A DNA stretch of 64,000 bases. It comes from Paralvinella palmiformis. Lineage: Eukaryota > Annelida > Polychaeta > Terebellida > Alvinellidae. Every line of letters starts with the position of its first letter. Position 1 is the stretch's first letter. The stretch lies in the NCBI GenBank assembly GCA_025642065.1, contig JAODUP010000185.1, positions 444,501 through 508,500 of the forward strand, given 5' to 3'. The translations under genes and the position numbers were made by a program. The notes beneath the pieces were generated by a model. The model was not told the DNA's origin. It did not search any database and saw only the letters and a program-made list of their open reading frames with translations. Below, in pieces: positions 12,383 to 24,800 of this stretch.

Positions 12383-14203
12383 CAACGGACGTACGCACAA
12401 ACATACACGCGCCAACATACAACCACACACACACACACACACACAGCACGCACGCACACATATATATAAACACAAAAAATACACCCACCTACTGCCACAC
12501 ACACAGTATATGTGTGTATGTGTGTGTGTGTATGTGATGTTACCTAGCCACACAATTCCCAATAAGTCTACTGGCAAACGAACGATGATCTTCGATCTAA
12601 ACCATCATTTAACTACGAAACTCACAACGTTATCGGTATAGACCAGTAGAGTTATATTATAACTAAGTGTTTTACTTGATATATATATCTAACATGTACC
12701 CCCAACAACCTAATCATTTGTTCAGCTATCTGTCTATCGCTCACTATAGGCCTCTTGGTAAGCCGTGTACCTATACTTGTATTATTATGTGTGTATGTTT
12801 TTTTCTAACTAATGAGCTCAGGTACGAGGAGCCACCCATCAGCTGGAGATCAGAAGCCTTAATGTCAGCCGCAATACAAGCCAGACGTAAACACAGCAAT
12901 TATACGGGGAAACAATCCGCCATATTTGAAGTCCGCATATTTATCACAACAACAAAACAGAACAACACCAAAAAACGAAGGCCCACTACTCCATCCACTG
13001 CAATAAATCCGTATTTAAAAAATTAAATAATTCGAAACATAAATAAACAGTTATACTTCCATCAGTATATCTATGGGTGCCATAGATATACATCTGTATT
13101 TCGGCGTCTGGCGGTTAAAATCCACGAAGGCCTCCTCCCCCCTATATTAGCCAGTGTTTACATCTAACAGTAGCTAAGAGGTCGTTTCCAGTAGGAGGAG
13201 GCACGTTTAGGTTCCTGTTATCGAGTTAATGTGATTGACGCGAGTTCAGATTAACATTATTATATAACAGACGTCCTGCACATATTGTGCTTCCGGCAGC
13301 TAATTGGTTTTGATAATTAGGCAAAGGGGCTAATGATTTGTTGTCATATGGAGTTTTGTGGTGGACAAATGTGTGTGCGCGTTTGTTTGTGTGCGTGTGT
13401 GTGTATTTATTTGTGTGCGTGTCCGTGCGTGCGTGCGTGTCCATTCGCGTGTATCACGTACAAAACTGTGTACATTTACTTCTCGTCACAAGCCTTCTAG
13501 CCCCCAATAACATAATCACCTCCAGCCAGTACACCTGTCATCGTTATGTAACGATTACAGTTATCACGCTGTCATATATCACCTGGCTGTACCTGTAGGC
13601 AAGTAGTAATAATAACAACAACGCTGTGTCGATGTCTGTCTGTGTGTCCGTGTGTGCTTACCTCAAACAGGTGACTGTCTCCATCCAAGCTCTAATTTAC
13701 CACGGTATAGCCAGCCTATAAAATATTTGTCGATATAAAACACGGCAGTAATGCCACGACCATAACTGACCTATTGATCTATAGTTAGGTCGCACAAGCC
13801 ATCTAGAGGTGAATAAACGTAGCTCTAAACGAATAATATTACGGAGGAAATTTCCAGTAAATATTAGATCGTGGCCGGTTATGTCACCACATATACGAAC
13901 ACACTCGCGCGCGCGCGCCCACATGCACACAGTAGCCACAACGCCAGACGGTGACTCCGCCTAGTGATAGGAAAACAAAGCAATAATTGGACGGGTTAGC
14001 CTACTCGTCCTCCAGTCTCCCTCTCTCTCTCTGTGTGTGTGTGTGTGTGTGTGTGTTAAATGTTTAGCTTATAACTCTGTATGTGCATTTTAGCGATATG
14101 TATCATAAAGACTGAAAACCGAAAGGTATATACACAAAATATCTTAAGCAATTAATAGCCATAAATAAAAATGATATGACTTATTGAGTTACGGCATAAT
14201 GCA

Positions 14204-14258
<55 letters not shown>

Positions 14259-15833
14259 TCCACCTATCTACATACCTCTACGTATCTACCACTGATGTAC
14301 TCCACACATGCTTCCCGTCGGCAGCAGAAACTAGGGAATATCCGTCTTCGATGTTCTGCCTTCGGATATAAATAACAGATTCTCTACGTCTGTGTTCTTC
14401 ATAAGCCAAACAATTAGACGCCTTAGAGAGGCGGACACCATCAGGTATCCGCCTCGATCTATAGCGAGCAACAACCATCTGTTCTCGATAAAATAATATG
14501 TACATCTGAAGGATTAGTTCGACGTAGTAGGATTGTTAGAGAATTGCTCGTTTAATGGTGTTTGTATAAAGATGTTCAGGTAAATACCGAAGGTCGGGAC
14601 AGAGATAACGCTATAACAGTGTTCGGTTGCCGGAGATAGTTGTATTCCATTCGTTCAAATCAGCGACAGCTCTAGCTGGAAGTTGAGTCGAAGACGTAAA
14701 CGTTATGACGCAGGAATGTGCTGACGTCAGAACTCGGCCGTTTGCTTCTTTTTATTCCGTATTTTAAGCGTATATTTAGTTATTCTTCGTTGTTTGTTTA
14801 TTTATATTATGCACACCTTACAATGTTTGCCTGTAAAGTTGTGATAATAAAACGTACACACACACGCACACACACAGATACACATGGATCGATCATTCTA
14901 TGAGGCACACAAATACTATATATAACATTTATTTAATTAAAGAACTTCCTAGACTGTGTTCATCACTCAAAACACAAAAAAACAACATGGTGGAGGTTTT
15001 TATAAATAATCCATATTAAAAATGACCATTACATCTCGCTGAAATGGATTCTCCTATGGTCAGGTTTATAATATAGAATGGTAGACAGTTCTGGGATACA
15101 AATCTCCTGGCTACTACTAGTAAAAAAAGTACTACATCTTCCTGCGACTGTCCTACTTCCAACTTATTCATCTTTTCTCCAGCCCCGTATTTCGATATAC
15201 CGCCCCTTGGCCCTACTGCCGAGGCTTCAAGCTAGACGGAGGTTTTACGAACGAAAACAGTTTTAGATCATGGAACATCACCAGTTGCAATTACAATAAG
15301 TCACAAGCGGCGCATCCCGTCATGGTTAGAGAATTCTACGTACACAAATCACTAGTGATATGTGGGAAAATATATCCGTCGGAACATTGAGGTGTCAGAA
15401 CATTAAGATGTCGGAACAATCGGATATCGGAATACAGAAAACCTCACTGGCTATATGGTGTGTTTACAACGGAAGCCAATATTAAGCCACACTGTGTTGG
15501 GGGTACACGACGCCAATATTCTCTATCGTGGTCTTAATACGAATAATTATTGATACAGCAATAATTAAGAAATTTAATTGCGTCTGTTAGCAATATTGCC
15601 TTTATTATATTGAATAGAAAATAAATCTTATATATTTACGGAATACTATATTGTGGAATAATGACCCAGAGACATACTTTAATATAGTTCAAATTAAAAT
15701 TGCAATTAAGAAGCATATGCTTTCAAATAGCAGCGAAAGTTAAGAGAGAAATATTAGGACTATTTTAGAAAATGGAATCACTGACAAGTAAATGGCAACT
15801 GAAGATCGAAACAAACAAATTATGTGTGTGTGT
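12383..15833. other. Intergenic, no recognised gene
   Basis: Contains microsatellites (AC near 12426-12446, CT-GT at 14022-14055, CT-AT at 14204-14255) and a perfect TGACGTCA at 14722-14729. The 119-codon frame at 12667-13026 has no family features and is not called. Confidence 0.5.
14204..14255. repeat. (CT)n(AT)n microsatellite
   Basis: About 11 CT units lead into about 14 AT units. Confidence 0.95.
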
Positions 15834-15847
15834 TTTAACAAGCTAGA

Positions 15848-16036
15848 GGGGCGCCTCCGTAGTCTAGCGGTAGCGTGCTGAACCACAGATCACTACCACC
15901 CGTGTTCGAATCCCGGCGTGGGCATATCTGAAGGTTGTTTCGTCTTTCACTTCGTCTCATTACCTTTGGAGGTCGCTCGGCCCATTTAGCCTACCTTGTG
16001 CACAAAAGTGGCCATAAAACACCAATCATCATCATC
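15848..16036 (+). mobile_element. SINE-B copy, plus strand, 14-bp target-site duplication
   Basis: One of the best-preserved copies: GCCTCCGTAGTCTAGCGGTA head, GTTCGAATCCCGGCGTGG B-box arm, GCCCATTTAGCCTACC body and an ATCATC tail. The flanks are TTTAACAAGCTAGA (15834-15847) and TTTAACGAGCTAGA (16037-16050), one mismatch apart. The head resembles a tRNA 5' half but the remainder is not a folded tRNA. Confidence 0.93.
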
Positions 16037-16494
16037 TTTAACGAGCTAGACGTATTGAGTTTTGGTGTATAGAATATTCTAGGCCCGACAGGTCATTGGC
16101 TTCGGTTAACAAACAACATCGCCAGTACAACATTAATCCATTGAGCTAATTTGGTAATTAAAAACAATGGCTAAACAATAATAATAGCGCGGAATAAGGG
16201 ACAGCTGCGGTTCTTGTGTCAGCATTCATTCATAAATATGTCACTTAGCTGTCACCTAACATACATATACTAAGCAAATGGTTTGGCACTGGGTTAGAGA
16301 ACTATATGGACACACACACACACACATCCAACCTCTCCCCCCTCTTCTCGACCTGTCCCAAAAGTTCAAGTTGATTATCCATTATCAAAGCCGCTTTTTA
16401 CAGACGAGCCAGTATTCTACTCACTCACTTTCTGTATATACACCACTTTTAGTTCCAAAATTGGTATCACTCTTAGTATGTTTTTAGTTCTGGA

Positions 16495-16612
16495 TGACAC
16501 AGGCACAGAGAATCTCGAACCGTGAATTCAAACTCTGGACGTTTCTTCGGGGGACTGAATCTCCAGAGTGGCGACTTTTCTTGCTGAGACATTGTAATGT
16601 CTCACCAGTCCC
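16495..16612 (+). repeat. Interspersed repeat R3, plus strand
   Basis: Shares GACTGAATC(T)CCAGAGTGG and the ending TGTCTCACCAGTCCCC with the copy at 9.0 kb. It lies directly 5' of a LINE fragment, and another R3 copy follows that fragment. Confidence 0.75.
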
Positions 16613-16613
16613 C

Positions 16614-16984
16614 ATTTTCCATGCTTTCTTGAGCACCCAACTCCAAACAACTCCGTTCATCTGGTTTTAACTTGTTGTTTGTTTCAAGGGTTAAAACTCA
16701 TGCTAGGACTCGTGCTTTTTCAGTTGCTGTCCCTACTCTTTGGAATTCACTCTCTAACCATGTTAAGTCATCAAATAGCATCGTTTCTTTCCGTCACCAT
16801 TTGAAAAATCACCTTTTCAGACTCGCTTATCTTCCTCAGTTTACTTTCCATCTGATCGTTGTTGATGAACTTTGCATTGTACCTGGCTATGAGTTCGCCC
16901 AACCCCGACACTAGGGGCGCCACTGAGCTCGATTCTTTTCAAGGATATTGGCTCTATAGAAGTTTTGTAATTATTATTATTATA
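16614..16984 (+). mobile_element. 3' fragment of a CR1/L2-type LINE
   Basis: The plus-strand frame at 16672-16914 encodes the typical end of a Jockey/CR1/L2 reverse transcriptase ORF: VPTLWNSLSNHVKSS...SFRHHLKNHLFRLA. The homologous part of the minus-strand copy at 46.8-47.0 kb has VPTLWNSLPEHVKSS and the same surroundings. A short ATT-repeat tail ends the element near 16984. The 5' part is missing, so it is a dead-on-arrival copy. Confidence 0.85.
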
Positions 16985-17103
16985 GCCGTGTGGAATAAGG
17001 CCCTGGGATAGAGAATCTCAGTGTAAAATCAAACTCTGGATGAATCTTCAGGGGACTGAATCCAGAGTGGCGACTTTTCATGTTGAGACATGTGTAATGT
17101 TGT
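16985..17103 (+). repeat. Interspersed repeat R3, plus strand
   Basis: Third copy, starting GTGTGGAATAAGGCCCTGG and containing GGGGACTGAATCCAGAGTGG. It follows the ATT tail of the LINE fragment directly, so the LINE is bracketed by two direct R3 copies. Confidence 0.75.
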
Positions 17104-17463
17104 TGTTTTCTCCATACTAACTATTATAATTGTATATGTACCAATAGAAACTTTATACAATCCGTATATGTATATATGATAATACATGTACATTTATTTG
17201 TCCATTTATGACCACCTCGCTACAGTGACCGCTTTACAACAGTCCCATAAGTAATCACTGCAGCGAGATTCGACATATATGATTTCATAGCATAATATAT
17301 AATTTAGCCTAGATAACTAATACTGGCTGATCACCGTATAATTAATGTGTCCCTCTTGTAAAAGCCATTATGACGTATGACCTTGCACCTGTTGGGCATG
17401 GTATCTAAACGACAGGATGTTCGTATTTGACTGATAAGTCGTCATAACGTTTCAAACAAGCTA

Positions 17464-17557
17464 TGATGATTGATGTCTACGGCCACCTTTGTGCACATGG
17501 TAGGCTAAATGGGCCGAGCGACCTCCAAAGGTAATGAAGTGAAGTCAGAGATGATTG
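17464..17557 (-). mobile_element. SINE-B fragment (3' half), minus strand
   Basis: Holds the TGATGATTGATG tail and the GTAGGCTAAATGGGCCGAGCG body of SINE-B in minus orientation. The tRNA-like head is absent, as expected from 5' truncation. Confidence 0.85.
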
Positions 17558-18526
17558 GTGCTTCAAAATATGTAACTAGGTTGATGTGTTTACACCGAGC
17601 ATGGTGTTTTTGACATGTATTATATAAAATCTAATTGTGCTATATATTTACATGCATTGTTGGATTTAGAATTGGTGAGCGCTGTAGCTCTAGTTTGTTT
17701 AACTTAGGCTTAAAACCGGGCACAGTTTGCCTGTATTTTAATAACTACCCGTAATACGCCAGAGCTGTAAATATTAAAGTAAATTATGATGTGATGTTAT
17801 AGAAATCTTACTCATCAACGAAGATATTCTATTTTAAGATTTACACAGTGCATGCCGGACTTGTGTCTACTATCCTGTAATAATGTTAAATAATAATATT
17901 AAGATTGTTAACAAATTTAAGCAAAGCTGCCATCTTATTACGTAAAGTCCATCAACTAAAATAGAGAATTTAGACATTTGCTTTTCATTGTTTAGTCACA
18001 TTATACATCCAAAATATATAACACGTTGGATTTATCCCATAAATTTGATTTTCATCTCATACTTATTCAAATATTAATACACAGGAATCTTGCTGAACTG
18101 TCTATATTAGGAGTCCACCCATCAAGTGGGTCATGTTCTCTGAGAACACTGCCATGGGAAGAATTTAGGGAATGATGAGATACCTTCAAAGTTTATGTGC
18201 TATATTTTAAGCATCAAGGTAGCCGACCATCATGCCACTTTCCTGAGGAGGCTCAAAGCCAATATCACCAAGCTTTACTACATAAGATAAAAATGTATAT
18301 ATGTATTCAGATCTTTATTTGTAATAATCACCAGTTTTATGTCTACTCATTTCTTACTCCTCAAGTGTTTCATTGTTTGAATTTTAAGTGTAGTTTAAAC
18401 AAAATTATCCATTTTGAAATGTAATATTATTACCCTTAAATTTGCTAGTAGTTCCATCACCAAAATAATGCCATGTTCACGCGTGTTCACACCCATGCAA
18501 ACACTGAAATACTTGTAGGTACACAT
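17558..18526. other. AT-rich intergenic spacer downstream of PHB2
   Basis: No gene or clear repeat was recognised. The short frame at 18197-18424 has no family features. Confidence 0.5.
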
Positions 18527-18532
18527 TTTATT
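18527..18532 (-). terminator. Candidate poly(A) signal of PHB2
   Basis: AATAAA on the minus strand, about 310 bp past the PHB2 stop codon. It is the nearest canonical hexamer noticed; the real cleavage site is not visible from sequence alone. Confidence 0.5.
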
Positions 18533-18842
18533 CAAATTTCACCTCTTTTCAGGATGAAGTCTACAAAGGCAGTTTACAACTTCCACTGTCCCAGCCAATG
18601 AACATCAAGTACTGAATTATAAAACATGTAGGAGTACACTTTTCCCCGATAATACTTCACTGCAATTATCCTAATTCTGATCGAATTTAAACGCACAGTT
18701 AAAACTTATTAACAAAGTGAATCACTGAAACATTGTTGTTCTGAAAATGCTCGTCACTGAAGCAGATAATTAATGGAATCATGCTTGGATAAAGCATGCT
18801 GTACGTAATTTAGGTACACACACGTGACACGGGTTAAGCTAT

Positions 18843-21800
18843 TCACTTCTTCTTGCTCTTTATCAGCGAATCAAGGTTTTCATCGAAGCTTGATTCGTTA
18901 ACGTTTAGCATCAAGCTACCGGCATTCAAGTAGACTCTGTTTTTAGATGCAGCAATCTGGAAAAAAGATACAATAACATCAATGCAATATCCTCTTGAAA
19001 TATGATCAAAACTCAACCTATACAAGGCTGGAGTGATGTGCAGAGTCTTGTGACTCACAGAGTCAATTTTGCTGTTTTACATAACACACAGAGCTATATT
19101 TTCATGCATGTTACCAAAACGATCAATATAAATGTGGGTTCCTGTCAAAAATATTTCTGTTATGATAAATGCCTGGATATCACACCAATTTGTATAGTAT
19201 CAATTAAGTATAAGCCCTTTCATGGTCTCTTTCTATTAATGCTGTCTATAGTCTTGTTCCTATATCCTTCTTTCCCCAGCATCTTGTTATAAAACACTTC
19301 AACTCTATTCTAAGATGCATCAGAGCCATGTGGTTTTTATGCTCACGGATATCAATCAGATGATACCAAAGAATATTATAACCAAAACAAAACCTACATA
19401 CAATGTGAATATAAACATGAACTAAATGTCTCAAACTGGGAAAGGCTTTTCTGCCACAAAACCATACATTCATCAATAAGCAGCCTTTTCAGTAGGGAAT
19501 AGAGTAGACGACTGTTTACAAAAAGTAGGCAGCAGCTCACCTGTGGTGGCCTGTAAAAACACCATGATGCCATTGCCACATTGATGGAGGAATGAATGCA
19601 GGGAGGGAGGGAAGGTGTGAAGGGCTGACCATGGGGTAGTGGTAGTAATAACACTTAAACAGTAGTGGCACTTTTCCATTGGAAGGGAGGGTAAGGGGCT
19701 CCTCCCTGAAAAGTTGGGGAAAATGGAGTATTTGGTGCATTCTAGGCTGCTTTTTCGCCAAAACCAAAGTAGCTGACCGATTTTCTGCCGATAAAATAGG
19801 TGACAAGGGACTGTATAATAGATGGCATATAGCGTCATGTCAGCTGCTATTGAAAAGGCTGAATGTTTTATTTACACATTATATAGGATGAACATATGCC
19901 TCCTTAAAAAAGTGGCATTAACATCAGCAGTAGAATAACAATATCATCACCTTTGATACAATTCTAAATATGTAAATTATCAATTAGATAAAAGAAAAAA
20001 ATAAACCAGGCTCAGAGAAATAAAATGGTATACTACACTATACAGAACATACTATTTTAACAAAATCAATCACAGAATACTAACAGTTCTTGCAATGTTC
20101 TGGGCAGCTCTGATCTTTCTCAGCTTCAGGTATCCAGGGTTTGATGCGATGGATTCACCAATCTGTCAAAATAACAAACACACAGCATCAGCCTTACGTT
20201 CGTTGAAACATACCGTTCTTATCATTGTTATTGGCTAACAAAGACAAGTTGAGCTTATCATCAGATTACTAAAGGAATGATCACATCTCGGGAAGTTTGC
20301 TCAAGGCGGCGTACTGGGTCACCGCAGAAGTGACCCGAGTCTCCTGTATAGCTGGACAATGTAACTTGTGACTGAGGCTCGAATCACAAGTCCGCACAGT
20401 TCAGCTTTGGTCCTCTATGGTTGCCCTTACAGGATGTATGCTGACTGTGACATACACCCCAAGATTACAGCCAATACTAAATAACTCTGGTTACACAAGA
20501 TCTTAACGACAGTGCTTTTTAAACCAAGATCAGATGCGCCTTTGTTTCATCACGTGATAAACTCAACATACGATTTGGGTTATAAACTTAGAGACACATT
20601 TAGCCGACAATATTTAAACAAAGAACAACACTGCAAACGATATTACACATCCCATGTAAATTCTGGGGCAACTATTAAAACAACCCAAAACCCTTCGGAC
20701 AATACTTACCATTTTAGCTGCTGCAGCCTCTCCTTCAGCTTGTACAATCTTCTGTTGTCTTTCTTGTTTTGCCTTTTCTACAATAAACTGGGCTCTCTGT
20801 GTTTCTTGTTGTGCCACCTATAATACAATAAACAACGCTGTCATGGTACATCACACAATATCACCTAAATTAAAACAATACATTGGCTAATATTCGATGC
20901 AATAAAAGCATGCACAAGGCTGATGAACCAGCCAGTCTAACCAACAAAAAGATTCCCTGATACAACAACAGACCTGTTTGGATTCAACAGCGGCCGTGTA
21001 CTCTCTCCCGAAAGCTAACTCTGTTATGGCCACATCATCCAGAATTATGTTGAAGTCACGAGCACGCTCAATCAGCTCCCTGCGTACCAACAGGGACACC
21101 TGAGAACGCTGTGTGATCAGCTGGGAGGCATTAAACTTGGCTACAACGCTCTTTAGCACCTGTACGAACATACCAAAACAAAAAAGAATTTAGGCGAGTG
21201 AGCATAGTGTTTAGTTCATCATTGGTCACAAACCTGGGACTTACAGCCGAGAGGCTACTTATTAGATAAACGTGAACGTGCAAAAAGACTTAAAACAGAT
21301 AAAATGTCAAGCTAGTTTTTTTATAAAAAAACACACCCAACTCCTTGCACAGTGCAATGATGTGTTGGTCAGAACCACACAATAGATTATACTATTTAGA
21401 ACATCTGTATTTTATGTTTATTAAGGACACACACAGACGTGTATCCCTTACAAGAAATACCACACAAAAACAGTTCATATAGCATTCCACTCAAGGTCAA
21501 GCACCACAATAAAGGCACATGACCGAAATTTGAATGCATACCAATTTCCTTACGAGAACAATTTAAACAGAAAAACTACCAGAAAACACTTTGTAGTAAT
21601 AACTTAAAAAATTTATGTTTAACCTCAGCACTGACCACAACTGGGACATATCGCCACGAGGCAATTAAATGAGGAACTATCCAACAAACACAGGTATAGG
21701 ATGAATCCTAACCCACAACCTGGAGGCTTGCAAAACAATGTTTTAGATAATATAACATCATGCAAAATTAATTGTATTATTTTAACTACACAATTCACTA

Positions 21801-24800
21801 ATACGCAATTAACCTATTGTCAAAGGCAGTGCATCTATTTATTAAATGCTGATGTGTGACTAGACATGGGGTCAATTCAATGCTGGAATTGATGGGCTAT
21901 TCCAATTCGGGAACTGCTTATTTTTTATTTAAAAAAATAGAATTGAAATTGAAAAATTTGGCATTGAAGTTGGCTACAAAAAATTAAATCCACAAATTAA
22001 TTTACCATGTAATTTTTTATTTCAGAAAAATTTCTTCGTGACAATCTTAATTGGAATACAGTGTTGCTTCTGGGATCTAGCCTACGTGGGGGAGCTCCCC
22101 CGTAGGTTTTAAAAACATGGGGGATTTTAATGTAACACGGGCACTTACACGGATACAAACGCATAGCCCCAGGAATATTTGAGCTGAAAATGATGATATA
22201 TCCATCCTATTTGAAGTATTTATACACATAGTTTTACAGTGTAAGCATAATTAAATGTATGCATATGACTTGTATCTATAATATGAAAAAACAAGACTAC
22301 AGAAATGCTTCAAAATGTTCTTGATGAGATTCATTTTTATATATTCTACAGGCTTAGTAAAAGTCAGCTACAGAACATGTTGATGTTTAAATTTTCATCA
22401 ACACATTGAGGAATTATTTTCTTGTGTCCATTCAGGTGAAGACCACCACAGATACCAGCTACTTATCAGTAGGCCTCGAAGAAACATTTTGGGTAGTGTG
22501 CCATCAGATGCAATAAGCATCAAATCATGTAGATTTTCCTGGCCAAGGGAGTTCCTCAATAATATAAGCATATAATTCCTTCAGTAAAGTATGAATACAG
22601 TTAATGTGATATATTGAATCCATATTTATATCATAATATTAACATAAAATGCAAAAAAAACACAGTGATCAAACAAATATATAGGAGAGGGACAGAGAAA
22701 TCCAGCATATAAACAAAACCATGTGTTTTTATTTACTGCAAATAAAGATAACTGGCCATCAGGAGAGTGTATTTGAGTCACATGACCATCATAATGCAAA
22801 ATGGCCGTTTACCAGCCAAGAACAACAGCCCAACAAAATCTCTTCCATCCTTCAAGCATGGTTCTTATATTCAGTAAATATTGATAAATATGACATTTGA
22901 AATGGCTACAGCAGTAGATTTTTGCATTATTTCAGATCAGGAAACTATTGGATGATAAACATTTGGTGTTTATCATGACCCATTTTCTGCTGATAATGCC
23001 ATACCAGTGGTACAGTGTTATTAAAGCTAATGTGATGGAGAGATTGTTAATGTGCACAACACTTACAATATTGGGTCATGGGATTTATTTTATTTTATGC
23101 CATATGTTAAAATATCACTGGAATTCAACAAAAACACATCCTAGAAACAACAATGATCCCTCTACACAGGACTTAGCACTGCCTAGGAACCGTTCACACA
23201 ACACATAATTGTGCTGGCGAGACTGTTAAGGCACACAACATGTACAATATTGCGCCATGGGGTTTTATTCTGCACCATGTGGGGGGCAGGGATATTTTTA
23301 TTTTGTGCCATTGTTAAAATATGGCAGGGATTCCCACAAAAACATGTCCTAGAAGCAACAATGGGAAAATAAACTACTCAGAGTGGGTACTCTAGTACTT
23401 ATTCTATCTGGAATTGGATTTGTTATAGAGGTTTAAACAAAATCTACTTCAAGACATTTTAAAACAAACTAGTGAATACAGAACAAAATCCACCACAGCT
23501 CTGACAGGATGATCAAAATAAATGCTCACTTCATTACATATAGATGGCAGCACTCTCTCATCATAATCTGTACCTAACTGACGGTAAATTGCTGGTAGCA
23601 TGCTAGCATCAGGCCGTGACAATACACGGAGAGATATGTTCACCATCTGGAGATCTGTAACATATCACACATTTAAGGTAACTGAAGTTCAAGTAACATA
23701 CAGAATTAAATAACTAAATTATAAACCAGTTAGTATACCAAAGATATTATTCTACCAGATCATCTGATATATCATTATAGAACCATACCTTTGCTACCAG
23801 TTGGTGATGAGATTTTTCTTGGTCTGGCACGAATGTCATAAATTATTGGATACTGGAACCATGGTACCCTGATGGAAAAAGCAGGGATCAATAAATTTGT
23901 AACATTATACTAAAAACTTTTAAAAAATCACAGGCAGTATATTAACATACTATTAAACACTGATGTGTAGTTACAAATTTCAATTAAGCCCTTCACAGGT
24001 ATTATATATATATACATACTAGCTGAAACATGCACTTCACGCACAAAGTTTGGATACTTAACAGTAACTCTAACAGTATCATTTCACAGAAACACAAAAA
24101 TGCTCGTCGCAGACCAGTAAGACAAAAGTACGTTAATGATTATATGTGATCAATATGCCCAATCACAGCGGTATATGGCTTCCTGTCACAGAGACCCAGT
24201 GGCTAAAACTCCCTCCAGAGTCTCATATAAGTATACAAAGATGAGGGTCAGAAAACCAAATTAGAGATCCTTTGAGAAGAAAGACAGGGAAATGTCAGAG
24301 CCTTGTTTATTATACTATGGATATATGATAACGAACCAGACAAAAGTGCTGAAGAAATGACACCATGGGGCTCTTTATAATTATTAAATGACAGTCAGAC
24401 ATGGGATGGGGTCAATTCATTTCCGCAATTGATGACAATTCCAAAATTGCTTACTTAAAAAAAAAGGAATTGATAAATTTGGAATTGACATACGTTAAAA
24501 AAAATCCACAAATTAATTTTTTAATTCAGAAACATTTATACCGTGACAATCCCACTTGGACTATAAACTACTTGGAGTAGGTATTCCAAGAAGGTGCTCA
24601 GAGTACCTACTCCAACCAGTTAATATTTTCAAAAAGACTGGTTTACGAACCAGGATTAAGACAGACATCATTAGCTTGAAAAACTAAATCAGTTAGGCAA
24701 AACAACATCACAATATATTAATGAGGTGTTTTTAAAGTGGATTTCTATAGCACTATTAACAATGTATTATTACTTATGTATTAGCTGTAAATAAAATTAT

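Noticed and set aside
12667..13026. 119-codon plus-strand frame
   Set aside because: Low-complexity, no family features, no partner exons.
18197..18424. 75-codon frame downstream of PHB2
   Set aside because: AT-rich chance frame without motifs.
20270..20500. Possible extra PHB2 exon or structured element in intron 6 (GGGTCAC...GTGACCC hairpin)
   Set aside because: The exon chain is complete without it; the stem is only 7 bp and no repeat partner was found.
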